A DNA stretch of 64,000 nucleotides from Siphonodentalium dalli (Eukaryota > Mollusca > Scaphopoda > Gadilida > Siphonodentaliidae). Both the position numbers and the translations under genes were made by a program. The DNA is taken from positions 172,237,164 through 172,301,163 of the forward strand of contig CP136066.1 in the NCBI GenBank assembly GCA_032622095.1. Reading direction: 5' to 3'. Positions 1 to 12,632 of this stretch are shown here, one piece after another (the stretch's first letter is position 1; each line of letters opens with the position of its first letter). The notes under the pieces are model-generated. The model saw only the letters and a list, made by a program, of their open reading frames with translations, ran no database searches and was not told the DNA's origin.

Positions 1-380
1 AAGTAATTTCAGCCAAGAAAAGAAAACTTGTTCAAAAGAACGATGACGGTTTGGCTTTTAGTTGCCCACCCCCACAATGCCCCAGAAGGGAAGGGAAAAG
101 AAATGTATGACCAAAGGGTGGAGTGGACTGATAAGACGCCAGTCACCCCGTCTTCGGCCAAAGACCAGGATCTTCCCCAGCGGCAGATATAGCAGTAGTA
201 GCAGAGTAGCAGTAGCAGTGATAGCAGAGTAGCAGTAGCAGTGATTCAGAAAGCAAAAAAAGATGGTGGGATCTTGGACATGGTTCGGAAAAGAAAAGTG
301 CGAATTTACGACGCGGGAAGAAAACCAGGAAGAAATTGCAACAGCTCACACCTCGACACACCTTTCAGATCATTGAAGAT

Positions 381-584
381 GTCGAATCTGAAGAAAGTTA
401 TATTCCATGTGGGCACTTGCCCCGCAGTTTTATTGTAAAAGCTTCAAGTTGGCGGGCTGAATCAGAGGTAACTATTTAAATTGTCGAATCTGAAGAAAGT
501 TATATTCCATGTGGGCACTTGCCCCGCAGTTTTATTGTAAAAGCTTCAAGTTGGCGGGCTGAATCAGAGGTAACTATTTAAATT
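381..584. repeat. 102-bp direct tandem duplication inside the satellite unit
   Basis: The block beginning GTCGAATCTGAAG at 381 is repeated almost exactly from 483. Both copies end in GAGGTAACTATTTAAATT. The same duplication is present in all six units, for example from 3037, 5537, 8029, 10519 and 12989, so it predates amplification of the array. Unit 4 carries a further short duplication (8196-8230) at the end of its second copy. Confidence 0.95.
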
Positions 585-859
585 GAATCGAATTTCAAGT
601 AAATGAACGCAGACGTCAACCAAAGACGACAGAGGAGAGATTCCTGCATATATATTGGATATGGGTGGACGACAACGAGGAAGAAATTGCAACAACAGCT
701 CACAGAGATACCTTGGAATGGGACGCCAGCAGCCATGCCACAGCCTCCATGAGAGGTAACTCGATAGTGGGATCGGACTCCGCCGCCTGTAAATAGGCCA
801 AATCACCTGCGGGTCAATTTGATTCGTCTGTGGACGAATTAAGAACTCAAAGCGGGATG

Positions 860-1225
860 GGACTCATAAGATACATAATTTGATTAAATAAAATTCAAAA
901 CCACTTTTATCAATACTAGCTATTGATTCACTTAGGATACATCAGTTGACTAAAGCAAATTAAAATCCACTGGAATGCACACGGTCGATTCATATAATAT
1001 ACATACTTTGACTAATACAAATTCAAAACCGCTCGAGCCAACACTGTTGATTCACATAAGATACACCATTTTGTTTAAGAATATCCACAACTACTCGAAT
1101 CAATACCCTTCACAAGATAGATAACGTAAGTAAAGCAAATTCAAATCAACACTGTTGAATAACTTAAGATACATAATTTGATTACAGCAAATAAAAAAAA
1201 ACACTCGAATCAATAAGATGTGTTC
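860..1225. repeat. Degenerate ~70-bp subrepeats in the satellite unit
   Basis: About five or six diverged copies of a ~65-78-bp motif follow one another. The recurring elements are CATAAGATACA, then TTTGATTAAAGCAAATTCAAA, then a CTCGA-TCAACACTGTTGATT segment. Arrays of short spacer subrepeats are typical of ribosomal intergenic spacers. That fits the rRNA fragments elsewhere in the unit, although subrepeats alone do not prove an IGS origin. They occur at the equivalent place in every unit. Confidence 0.75.
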
Positions 1226-1349
1226 AATATAACGGAATAGTACAGCACCCCTTGGTAATATAGTCATAACGCGGTAACAACGAAGAGCGTCTGTAAGAAA
1301 CATTTACAACCTGGAAATTTGCTGACTTTTGGCACGCTTTCTCGGAGTG

Positions 1350-1491
1350 CCCTTCATGACTGAAACTTCCTTGAATTTTGGAAAAACATGCGCCAATGCA
1401 TTCTCTTATATATGCAAATTTCCCATATATAAGAGAATTCACTGGTATACAAGTATAATGCAGCACCAGTGCAGTTCTCGTCATGAAAGGG
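1350..1491. mobile_element. Captured TTAA-type MITE inside the satellite unit
   Basis: A 142-bp segment has ends CCCTTCATGAC and GTCATGAAAGGG around the core CCAATGCATTCTCTTATATATGC. Both the ends and the core match the free-standing elements at 40058-40312 and 62195-62657. The flanking TTAA is no longer present. The same copy lies in all six units, so it was captured before the array expanded. The 86-residue minus-strand frame across it is a by-product of the MITE sequence. Confidence 0.85.
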
Positions 1492-2109
1492 ATATCGCAC
1501 TGTAGCTACGCATGTCGTGTATTTATAGACTTAAACTTATACCTCTTCTGAAATAACGTATACACGATCCGGATGATCCACGTCAGTTTAAGCCTTCGTG
1601 TACCGCACTCGAACAGTACAATTGCCCCAATTGCCACAAAATATTCGTATTTACATACCTGCCCAAAATACAGACAGTATAATAATATATTACGTATATC
1701 AATACACTATATAGAGTTCAAAACTGATATTGACGATATGACCACGTAGACGTTTGGTTTTGAACAGACCTGTTCATCTATAAACCAATATTACCGGCAT
1801 TGCATGCTTTCAGTGCATGATGAACTATGAAGTGTGGCTAGGGTGATGATGTGTAGGGTGTGGGGGTAGAGCGAACCCTATATGTGATCGGATTGCGACA
1901 GCAAGTGAGTCAAAAGCAGCGTGATGAGGAATCCTTTCTTCCGACTTTGAAATATTTCTTCGCCTCCCGAAAAACCTTAGACACCCGGGCGGGTACCCAT
2001 GCTTCCTCGAATTCGGCATATACATATACGACGGAGCCAGCGACTTTGTGAATACCACCTCGCCTTCGACTTCGGCGCGCGACGGAGATCGGTTTGCCCG
2101 TCTTTAGCG

Positions 2110-2278
2110 GACAAATCTCCCAGTCGAAGGCTAAGTCTCAACAGATCGCAGTGAGGTTCATCTCGTACTGAGCAACATTACCATACTGAGCAAGATTGTT
2201 TCGGACGGTTCGTCGACTCACGTGAAGGAAAAGAAGGAAAGGCTGACATTTATATCCGTCAATTCCTTGAAGTTTCAG
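2110..2278 (-). pseudogene. Composite 28S/18S rRNA fragment, unit 1
   Basis: Read on the minus strand, 2153-2110 resembles the 3' end of animal 28S rRNA (CTGCGATCTGTTGAGACTTA ... GATTTGTC). Positions 2174-2154 match the internal 28S motif GCTCAGTACGAGA, which in real 28S lies several hundred bases upstream. Positions 2278-2255 carry the conserved 18S motif GAAACTT-AAGGAATTGACGG with one mismatch. The three pieces are joined with the intervening rRNA missing, so this is a scrambled fragment and not a working rRNA gene. Recognition is from memory of conserved rRNA sequences. Confidence 0.7.
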
Positions 2279-2439
2279 AGCCAACTTTCGCCAGGTTTAG
2301 AATTTTCTAAACTTGCCCAGGCAACACCACGAGGAGGCAATTAGGGTCGGCTGACCCTAAAAGGTTGGCTTGTATTTGCCCAACCCCCAATGCCCCCAGA
2401 AGGAAGGGAAAAGACCAGGGAAGGAGAAGGGAAAAGACC

Positions 2440-2615
2440 CCACAATGCCCCAGAAGGGAAGGGAAAAGAAATGTATGACCAAAGGGTGGAGTGAACTGAT
2501 AAGACGCCAGTCATCCCGTCTTCGGCCAAAGACCAGGATCTTCCCCAGCGGCAGATATAAATGTCAGCCTTTCCTTCTTTTCCTTCACGGGAGTCGACGA
2601 ACCGTCCGAAACAAG
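2440..2615. repeat. Unit-1-specific insertion with an inverted segment
   Basis: Units 2-5 run directly from the AAGGGAAAAGACC tract into CAGGATCTTCCCAAGTGAC. Unit 1 instead repeats the block CCACAATGCCCCAGAAGG ... CCCCAGCGGCAGATATA and then runs into the reverse complement of the segment found near 2200-2255. The inverted piece reads CACGGGAGTCGAC, matching the neighbouring units (GTCGACTCCCGTG) and not unit 1's own GTCGACTCACGTG. It was therefore copied from a different unit. Confidence 0.85.
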
Positions 2616-2658
2616 TGACAAGGCAGTGATAGCAGTGATTCAGCACCCCAAAAAAGAG

Positions 2659-5156
2659 AAGTAATTTCAGCCAAGAAAAGAAAACTTGTTCAAAAGAACG
2701 ATGACGGTTTGGCTTTTAGTTGCCCACCCCCACAATGTCCCAGAAGGGAAGGGAAAAGAAATGTATGACCAAAGGGTGGAGTGAACTGATAAGACGCCAG
2801 TCATCCCGTCTTCGGCCAAAGACCAGGATCTTCCCCAGCGGCAGATATAGCAGTAGTAGCAGAGTAGCAGTAGCAGTGATAGCAGAGTAGCAGTAGCAGT
2901 GATTCAGAAAGCAAAAAAAGATGGTGGGATCTTGGACATGGTTCGGAAAAGAAAAGTGCGAATTTACGACGCGGGAAGAAAACCAGGAAGAAATTGCAAC
3001 AGCTCACACCTCGACACACCTTTCAGATCATTGAAGATGTCGAATCTGAAGAAAGTTATATTCCATGTGGGCACTTGCCCCGCAGTTTTATTGTAAAAGC
3101 TTCAAGTTGGCGGGCTGAATCAGAGGTAACTATTTAAATTGTCGAATCTGAAGAAAGTTATATTCCATGTGGGCACTTGCCCCGCAGTTTTATTGTAAAA
3201 GCTTCAAGTTGGCGGGCTGAATCAGAGGTAACTATTTAAATTGAATCGAATTTCAAGTAAATGAACGCAAACGTCAACCAAAGACGACAGAGGAGAGATT
3301 CCTGCATATATATTGGATATGGGTGGACGACAACGAGGAAGAAATTGCAACAACAGCTCACAGAGATACCTTGGAATGGGACGCCAGCAGCCACGCCACA
3401 GCCTCCATGAGAGGTAACTCGATAGTGGGATCGGACTCCGCCGCCTGTAAATAGGCCAAATCACCTGCGGGTCAATTTGATTCGTCTGTGGACGAATTAA
3501 GAACTCAAAGCGGGATGGGACTCATAAGATACATAATTTGATTAAATAAAATTCAAAACCACTTTTATCAATACTAGCTATTGATTCACTTAGGATACAT
3601 CAGTTGACTAAAGCAAATTAAAATCCACTGGAATGCACACGGTCGATTCATATAATATACATACTTTGACTAATACAAATTCAAAACCGCTCGAGCCAAC
3701 ACTGTTGATTCACATAAGATACACCATTTTGTTTAAGAATATCCACAACTACTCGAATCAATACCCTTCACAAGATAGATAACGTAAGTAAAGCAAATTC
3801 AAATCAACACTGTTGAATAACTTAAGATACATAATTTGATTACAGCAAATAAAAAAACACTCGAATCAATAAGATGTGTTCAATATAACGGAATAGTACA
3901 GCACCCCTTGGTAATATAGTCATAACGCGGTAACAACGAAGAGCGTCTGTAAGAAACATTTACAACCTGGAAATTTGCTGACTTTTGGCACGCTTTCTCG
4001 GAGTGCCCTTCATGACTGAAACTTCCTTGAATTTTGGAAAAACATGCGCCAATGCATTCTCTTATATATGCAAATTTCCCATATATAAGAGAATTCACTG
4101 GTATACAAGTATAATGCAGCACCAGTGCAGTTCTCGTCATGAAAGGGATATCGCACTGTAGCTACGCATGTCGTGTATTTATAGACTTAAACTTATACCT
4201 CTTCTGAAATAACGTATACACGATCCGGATGATCCACGTCAGTTTAAGCCTGCGTGTACCGCACTCGAACAGTACAATTGCCCCAATTGCCACAAAATAT
4301 TCGTATTTACATACCTGCCCAAAATACAGACAGTATAATAATATATTACGTATATCAATACACTACATGTATATAGAGTTCAAAACTGATATTGACGATA
4401 TGACCACGTCGACGTTTGGTTTTGAACAGACCTGTTCATCTATAAACCAATATTACCGGCATTGCATGCTTTCAGTGCATGATGAACTATGAAGTGTGGC
4501 TAGGGTGATGATGTGTAGGGTGTGGGGGTAGAGCGAACCCTATATGTGATCGGATTGCGACAGCAAGTGGGTCAAAAGCAGCGTGATGAGGAATCCTTTC
4601 TTCCGACTTTGAAATCTTTCTTCGCCTCCCGAAAAACCTTAGACACCCGGGCGGGTACCCATGCTTCCTCGAATTCGGCATATACATATACGACGGAGCC
4701 AGCAACTTTGTGAATACCACCTCGCCTTCGACTTCGGCGCGCGACGGAGATCGGTTTGCCCGTCTTTAGCGGACAAATCTCCCAGTCGAAGGCTAAGTCT
4801 CAACAGATCGCAGTGAGGTTCATCTCGTACTGAGCAACATTACCGTACTGAGCAAGATTGTTTCGGACGGTTCGTCGACTCCCGTGAAGGAAAAGAAGGA
4901 AAGGCTGACATTTATATCCGTCAATTCCTTGAAGTTTCAGAGCCAACTTTCGCCAGGTTTAGAATTTTCTAAACTTGCCCAGGCAACACCACGAGGAGGC
5001 AATTAGGGTCGGCTGACCCTAAAAGGTTGGCTTTTATTTGCCCACCCCCAATGCCCCAGAAGGAAGGGAAAAGACCAGGGAAGGAGAAGGGAAAAGACCA
5101 GGATCTTCCCAAGTGACAAGGCAGTGATAGCAGTGATTCAGAACCCCAAAAAAGAG
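2659..5156. repeat. Satellite array, unit 2 (2498 bp)
   Basis: Full-length unit in the same order as unit 1: AGCAGT microrepeats, 102-bp duplication, ~70-bp subrepeats, captured MITE (about 4006-4147), GC-rich block with rRNA fragments, and a purine-rich tail. It differs from unit 1 by scattered substitutions and lacks the inverted insertion. No gene is supported inside it. Confidence 0.95.
4772..4940 (-). pseudogene. Composite 28S/18S rRNA fragment, unit 2
   Basis: Same 169-bp composite as in unit 1. The 28S 3'-end-like piece is 4772-4815 and the 18S-like snippet is 4917-4940. It differs by ACCGTACTG in place of ACCATACTG. Confidence 0.7.
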
Positions 5157-7648
5157 AAGTAATTTCAGCCAAGAAAAGAAAACTTGTTCAAAAGAACGAT
5201 GACGGTTTGGCTTTTAGTTGCCCACCCCCACAATGCCCCAGAAGGGAAGGGAAAAGAAATGTATGACCAAAGGGTGGAGTGGACTGATAAGACGCCAGTC
5301 ACCCCGTCTTCGGCCAAAGACCAGGATCTACCCCAGCGGCAGATATAGCAGTAGTAGCAGAGTAGCAGTAGCAGTGATAGCAGAGTAGCAGTAGCAGTGA
5401 TTCAGAAAGCAAAAAAAGATGGTGGGATCTTGGACATGGTTCGGAAAAGAAAAGTGCGAATTTACGACGCGGGAAGAAAACCAGGAAGAAATTGCAACAG
5501 CTCACACCTCGACACACCTTTCAGATCATTGAAGATGTCGAATCTGAAGAAAGTTATATTCCATGTGGGCACTTGCCCCGCAGTTTTATTGTAAAAGCTT
5601 CAAGTTGGCGGGCTGAATCAGAGGTAACTATTTAAATTGTCGAATCTGAAGAAAGTTATATTCCATGTGGGCACTTGCCCCGCAGTTTTATTGTAAAAGC
5701 TTCAAGTTGGCGGGCTGAATCAGAGGTAACTATTTAAATTGAATCGAATTTCAAGTAAATGAACGCACACGTCAACCAAAGACGACAGAGGAGAGATTCC
5801 TGCATATATATTGGATATGGGTGGACGACAACGAGGAAGAAATTGCAACAACAGCTCACAGAGATACCTTGGAATGGGACGCCAGCAGCCATGCCACAAC
5901 CTCCATGAGAGGTAACTCGATAGTGGGATCGGACTCCGCCGCCTGTAAATAGGCCAAATCACCTGCGGGTGAATTTGATTCGTCTGTGGACGAATTAAGA
6001 ACTCAAAGCGGGATGGGACTCATAAGATACATAATTTGATTAAATAAAATTCAAAACCACTTTTATCAATACTAGCTATTGATTCACTTAGGATACATCA
6101 TTTGACTAAAGCAAATTAAAATCCACTGGAATGCACACTGTCGATTCTTATAATATACATACTTTGACTAATACAAATTCAAAACCGCTCGAGCCAACAC
6201 TGTTGATTCACATAAGATACACCATTTTGTTTAAGAATATCCACAACTACTCGAATCAATACCCTTCACAAGATAGATAACGTAAGTAAAGCAAATTCAA
6301 ATCAACACTGTTGAATAACTTAAGATACATAATTTGATTACAGCAAATAAAAAAACACTCGAATCAATAAGATGTGTTCAATATAACATAATAGTACAGC
6401 ACCCCTTGGTAATATAGTCATAACGCGGTAACAACGAAGAGCGTCTGTAAGAAACATTTACAACCTGGAAATTTGCTGACTTTTGGCACGCTTTCTCGGA
6501 GTGCCCTTCATGACTGAAACTTCCTTGAATTTTGGAAAAACATGCGCCAATGCATTCTCTTATATATGCAAATTTCCCATATATAAGAGAATTCACTGGT
6601 ATACAAGTATAATGCAGCACCAGTGCAGTTCTCGTCATGAAAGGGATATCGCACTGTAGCTACGCATGTCGTGTATTTATAGACTTAAACTTATACCTCT
6701 TCTGAAATAACGTATACACGATCCGGATGATCCACGTCAGTTTAAGCCTTCGTGTACCGCACTCGAACAGTACAATTGCCCCAATTGCCACAAAATATTC
6801 GTATTTACATACCTGCCCAAAATACAGACAGTATAATAATATATTACGTATATCAATACACTATATAGAGTTCAAAACTGATATTGACGATATGACCACG
6901 TCGACGTTTGGTTTTGAACAGACCTGTTCATCTATAAACCAATATTACCGGCATTGCATGCTTTCAGTGCATGATGAACTATGAAGTGTGGCTAGGGTGA
7001 TGATGTGTAGGGTGTGGGGGTAGAGCGAACCCTATATGTGATCGGATTGTGACAGCAAGTGAGTCAAAAGCAGCGTGATGAGGAATCCTTTCTTCCGACT
7101 TTGAAATCTTTCTTCGCCTCCCGAAAAACCTTAGACACCCGGGCGGGTACCCATGCTTCCTCGAATTCGGCATATACATATACGACGGAGCCAGCGACTT
7201 TGTGAATACCACCTCGCCTTCGACTTCGGCGCGCGACGGAGATCGGTTTGCCCGTCTTTAGCGGACAAATCTCCCAGTCGAAGGCTAAGTCTCAACAGAT
7301 CGCAGTGAGGTTCATCTCGTACTGAGCAACATTACCATACTGAGCAAGATTGTTTCGGACGGTTCGTCGACTCCCGTGAAGGAAAAGAAGGAAAGGCTGA
7401 CATTTATATCCGTCAATTCCTTGAAGTTTCAGAGCCAACTTTCGCCAGGTTTAGAATTTTCTAAACTTGCCCAGGCAACACCACGAGGAAGCAATTAGGG
7501 TCGGCTGACCCTAAAAGGTTGGCTTTTATTTGCCCACCCCCAATGCCCCAGAAGGAAGGGAAAAGACCAGGGAAGGAGAAGGGAAAAGACCAGGATCTTC
7601 CCAAGTGACAAGGCAGTGATAGCAGTAATTCAGAACCCCAAAAAAGAG
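5157..7648. repeat. Satellite array, unit 3 (2492 bp)
   Basis: Full-length unit with the standard order of internal parts. Differences from its neighbours are point changes. The short open frames on both strands repeat those of the other units and are not supported as genes. Confidence 0.95.
7264..7432 (-). pseudogene. Composite 28S/18S rRNA fragment, unit 3
   Basis: Same 169-bp composite: 28S 3'-end-like piece at 7264-7307 and 18S-like snippet at 7409-7432. Confidence 0.7.
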
Positions 7649-10138
7649 AAGTAATTTCAGCCAAGAAAAGAAAACTTGTTCAAAAGAACGATGACGGTTT
7701 GGCTTTTAGTTGCCCACCCCCAAAATGCCCCAGAAGGGAAGGGAAAAGAAATGTATGACCAAAGGGTGGAGTGGACTGATAAGATGCCAGTCATCCCGTC
7801 TTCGGCCAAAGACCAGGATCTTCCCCAGCGGCAGATATAGCAGTAGTAGCAGAGTAGCAGTAGCAGTGATAGCAGAGTAGCAGTAGCAGTGATTCAGAAA
7901 GCAAAAAAAGATGGTGGGATCTTGGACATGGTTTGGAAAAGAAAAGTGCGAATTTACGACGCGGGAAGAAAACCAGGAAGAAATTGCAACAGCTCACACC
8001 TCGACACACCTTTCAGATCATTGAAGATGTCGAATCTGAAGAAAGTTATATTCCATGTGGGCACTTGCCCCGCAGTTTTATTGTAAAAGCTTCAAGTTTG
8101 CGGGCTGAATCAGAGGTAACTATTTAAATTGTCGAATCTGAAGAAAGTTATATTCCATGTGGGCACTTGCCCCGCAGTTTTATTGTAAAAGCTTCAAGTT
8201 GGCGGGCTGAAAAGCTTCAAGTTGGCGGGCTGAATCAGAGGTAACTATTTAATTGAATCAAATTTCAAGTAAATGAACGCAAACGTCAACCAAAGACGAC
8301 AGAGGAGAGATTCCTGCATATATATTGGATATGGGTGGACGACAACGAGGAAGAAATTGCAACAACAGCTCACAGAGATACCTTGGAATGGGACGCCAGC
8401 AGCCATGCCACAGCCTCCACGAGAGGTAACTCGATAGTGGGATCGGACTCCGCCGCCTGTAAATAGGCCAAATCACCTGCGGGTCAATTTGATTCGTCTG
8501 TGGACGAATTAAGAACTCAAAGCGGGATGGGACTCATAAGATACATAATTTGATTAAATAAAATTCAAAACCACTTTTATCAATACTAGCTATTGATTCA
8601 CTTAGGATACATCAGTTGACTAAAGCAAATTAAAATCCACTGGAATGCACACGGTCGATTCATATAATATACATACTTTGACTAATACAAATTCAAAACC
8701 GCTCGAGCCAACACTGTTGATTCACATAAGATACACCATTTTGTTTAAGAATATCCACAACTACTCGAATCAATACCCTTCACAAGATAGATAACGTAAG
8801 TAAAGCAAATTCAAATCAACACTGTTGAATAACTTAAGATACATAATTTGATTACAGCAAATAAAAAAACACTCGAATCAATAAGATGTGTTCAATATAA
8901 CGGAATAGTACAGCACCCCTTGGTAATATAGTCATAACGCGGTAACAACGAAGAGCGTCTGTAAGAAACATTTACAACCTGGAAATTTGCTGACTTTTGG
9001 CACGCTTTCTCGGAGTGCCCTTCATGACTGAAACTTCCTTGAATTTTGGAAAAACATGCGCCAATGCATTCTCTTATATATGCAAATTTCCCATATATAA
9101 GAGAATTCACTGGTATACAAGTATAATGCAGCACCAGTGCAGTTCTCGTCATGAAAGGGATATCGCACTGTAGCTACGCATGTCGTGTATTTATAGACTT
9201 AAACTTATACCTCTTCTGAAATAACGTATACACGATCCGGATGATCCACGTCAGTTTAAGCCTTCGTGTACCGCACTCGAACAGTACAATTGCCCCAATT
9301 GCCACAAAATATTCGTATTTACATACCTGCCCAAAATACAGACAGTATAATAATATATTACGTATATCAATACACTATATAGAGTTCAAAACTGATATTG
9401 ACGATATGACCACGTCGACGTTTGGTTTTGAACAGACCTGTTCATCTATAAACCAATATTACCGGCATTGCATGCTTTCAGTGCATGATGAACTATGAAG
9501 TGTGGCTAGGGTGATGAGGTGTAGGGTGTGGGGGTAGAGCGAACCCTATATGTGATCGGATTGCGACAGCAAGTGGGTCAAAAGCAGCGTGATGAGGAAT
9601 CCTTTCTCCCGAAAAACCTTAGACACCCGGGCGGGTACCCATGCTTCCTCGAATTCGGCATATACATATACGACGGAGCCAGCGACTTTGTGAATACCAC
9701 CTCGCCTTCGACTTCGGCGCGCGACGGAGATCGGTTTGCCCGTCTTTAGCGGACAAATCTCCCAGTCGAAGGCTAAGTCTCAACAGATCGCAGTGAGGTT
9801 CATCTCGTACTGAGCAACATTACCATACTGAGCAAGATTGTTTCGGACGGTTCGTCGACTCCCGTGAAGGAAAAGAAGGAAAGGCTGACATTTATAGCCG
9901 TCAATTCCTTGAAGTTTCAGAGCCAACTTTCGCCAGGTTTAGAATTTTCTAAACTTGCCCAGGCAACACCACGAGGAGGCAATTAGGGTCGGCTGACCCT
10001 AAAAGGTTGGCTTTTATTTGCCCAACCCCCAATGCCCCCAGAAGGAAGGGAAAAGACCAGGGAAGGAGAAGGGAAAAGACCAGGATCTTCCCAAGTGACA
10101 AGGCAGTGATAGCAGTGATTCAGAACCCCAAAAAAGAG
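7649..10138. repeat. Satellite array, unit 4 (2490 bp)
   Basis: Full-length unit. It has a small duplication of the AAGCTTCAAGTTGGCGGGCTG block at 8196-8230. Near 9608 it has a deletion of about 24 bp that removes the CGACTTTGAAATCTTTCTTC stretch present in other units. Confidence 0.95.
9752..9920 (-). pseudogene. Composite 28S/18S rRNA fragment, unit 4
   Basis: Same composite: 28S-like piece 9752-9795 and 18S-like snippet 9898-9920. One base at the edge of the 18S motif is changed. Confidence 0.7.
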
Positions 10139-12632
10139 AAGTAATTTCAGCCAAGAAAAGAAAACTTGTTCAAAAGAACGATGACGGTTTGGCTTTTAGT
10201 TGCCCACCCCCACAATGCCCCAGAAGGGAAGGGAAAAGAAATGTATGACCAAAGGGTGGAGTGAACTGATAAGACGCCAGTCATCCCGTCTTCGGCCAAA
10301 GACCAGGATCTTCCCCAGCGGCAGATATAGCAGTAGTAGCAGAGTAGCAGTAGCAGTGATAGCAGAGTAGCAGTAGCAGTGATTCAGAAAGCAAAAAAAG
10401 ATGGTGGGATCTTGGACATGGTTCGGAAAAGAAAAGTGCGAATTTACGACGCGGGAAGAAAACCAGGAAGAAACTGCAACAGCTCACACCTCGACACACC
10501 TTTCAGATCATTGAAGATGTCGAATCTGAAGAAAGTTATATTCCATGTGGGTACTTGCCCCGCAGTTTTATTGTAAAAGCTTCAAGTTGGCGGGCTGAAT
10601 CAGAGGTAACTATTTAAATTGTCGAATCTGAAGAAAGTTATATTCCATGTGGGCACTTGCCCCGCAGTTTTATTGTAAAAGCTTCAAGTTGGCGGGCTGA
10701 ATCAGAGGTAACTATTTAAATTGAATCGAATTTCAAGTAAATGAACGCAAACGTCAACCAAAGAAGACAGAGGAGAGATTCCTGCATATATATTGGATAT
10801 GGGTGGACGACAACGAGGAAGAAATTGCAACAACAGCTCACAGAGATACCTTGGAATGGGACGCCAGCAGCCATGCCACAACCTCCATGAGAGGTAACTC
10901 GATAGTGGGATCGGACTCCGCCGCCTGTAAATAGGCCAAATCACCTGCGGGTGAATTTGATTCGTCTGTGGACGAATTAAGAACTCAAAGCGGGATGGGA
11001 CTCATAAGATACATAATTTCATTAAATAAAATTCAAAACCACTTTTATCAATACTAGCTATTGATTCACTTAGGATACATCAGTTGACTAAAGCAAATTA
11101 AAATCCACTGGAATGCACACTGTCGATTCATATAATATACATACTTTGACTAATACAAATTCAAAACCGCTCGAGCCAACACTGTTGATTCACATAAGAT
11201 ACACCACTTTGTTTAAGAATATCCACAACTACTCGAATCAATACCCTTCACAAGATAGATAACGTAAGTAAAGCAAATTCAAATCAACACTGTTGAATAA
11301 CTTAAGATACATAATTTGATTACAGCAAATAAAAAAACACTCGAATCAATAAGATGTGTTCAATATAACGGAATAGTACAGCACCCCTTGGTAATATAGT
11401 CATAACGCGGTAACAACGAAGAGCGTCTGTAAGAAACATTTACAACCTGGAAATTTGCTGACTTTTGGCACGCTTTCTCGGAGTGCCCTTCATGACTGAA
11501 ACTTCCTTGAATTTTGGAAAAACATGCGCCAATGCATTCTCTTATATATGCAAATTTCCCATATATAAGAGAATTCACTGGTATACAAGTATAATGCAGC
11601 ACCAGTGCAGTTCTCGTCATGAAAGGGATATCGCACTGTAGCTACGCATGTCGTGTATTTATAGACTTAAACTTATACCTCTTCTGAAATAACGTATACA
11701 CGATCCGGATGATCCACGTCAGTTTAAGCATTCGTGTACCGCACTCGAACAGTACAATTGCCCCAATTGCCACAAAATATTCGTATTTACATACCTGCCC
11801 AAAATACAGACAGTATAATAATATATTACGTATATCAATACACTATATAGAGTTCAAAACTGATATTGACGATATGACCACGTCGACGTTTGGTTTTGAA
11901 CAGACCTGTTCATCTATAAACCAATATTACCGGCATTGCATGCTTTCAGTGCATGATGAACTATGAAGTGTGGCTAGGGTGATGATGTGTAGGGTGTGGG
12001 GGTAGAGCGAACCCTATATGTGATCGGATTGCGACAGCAAGTGGGTCAAAAGCAGCGTGATGAGGAATCCTTTCTTCCGACTTTGAAATCTTTCTTCGCC
12101 TCCCGAAAAACCTTAGACACCCGGGCGGGTACCCATGCTTCCTCGAATTCGACATATACATATACGACGGAGCCAGCTACTTTGTGAATACCACCTCGCC
12201 TTCGACTTCGGCGCGCGACGGAGATCGGTTTGCCCGTCTTTAGCGGACAAATCTCCCAGTCGAAGGCTAAGTCTCAACAGATCGCAGTGAGGTTCATCTC
12301 GTACTGAGCAACATTACCGTACTGAGCAAGATTGTTTCGGACGGTTCGTCGACTCCCGTGAAGGTAAAGAAGGAAAGGCTGACATTTATATCCGTCAATT
12401 CCTTGAAGTTTCAGAGCCAACTTTCGCCAGGTTTAGAATTTTCTAAACTTGCCCAGGCAACACCACGAGGAGGCAATTAGGGTCGGCTGACCCTAAAAGG
12501 TTGGCTTTTATTTGCCCAACCCCCAATGCCCCCAGAAGGAAGGGAAAAGACCAGGGAAGGAGAAGGGAAAAGACCAGGATCTTCCCAAGTGACAAGGCAG
12601 TGATAGCAGTGATTCAGAACCCCAAAAAAGAG
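10139..12632. repeat. Satellite array, unit 5 (2494 bp)
   Basis: Full-length unit with the standard internal order, differing from units 2-4 by point changes only. Confidence 0.95.
12246..12414 (-). pseudogene. Composite 28S/18S rRNA fragment, unit 5
   Basis: Same composite: 28S-like piece 12246-12289 and 18S-like snippet 12391-12414. This is the last rRNA-bearing copy, because the sixth unit ends before this part. Confidence 0.7.

Larger units (their letters stand above)
1..2658. repeat. Satellite array, unit 1 (2658 bp, rearranged)
   Basis: First unit of the tandem array; the phase is set arbitrarily at the motif AAGTAATTTCAGCC, which recurs at 2659, 5157, 7649, 10139 and 12633. By eye the units differ by about 1-2 percent, so they have been homogenised. 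This unit is about 165 bp longer than the others because of an extra, partly inverted segment near 2440-2615. The 63-101-residue frames that recur in every unit are not credible genes: they lie on both strands, overlap each other and run through repeats and AGCAGT microrepeats. The array probably continues to the left of the window. Confidence 0.95.

Noticed and set aside
2110-2278. A functional rRNA gene
   Set aside because: Only short conserved pieces are present, in a joined order that skips hundreds of bases of rRNA.
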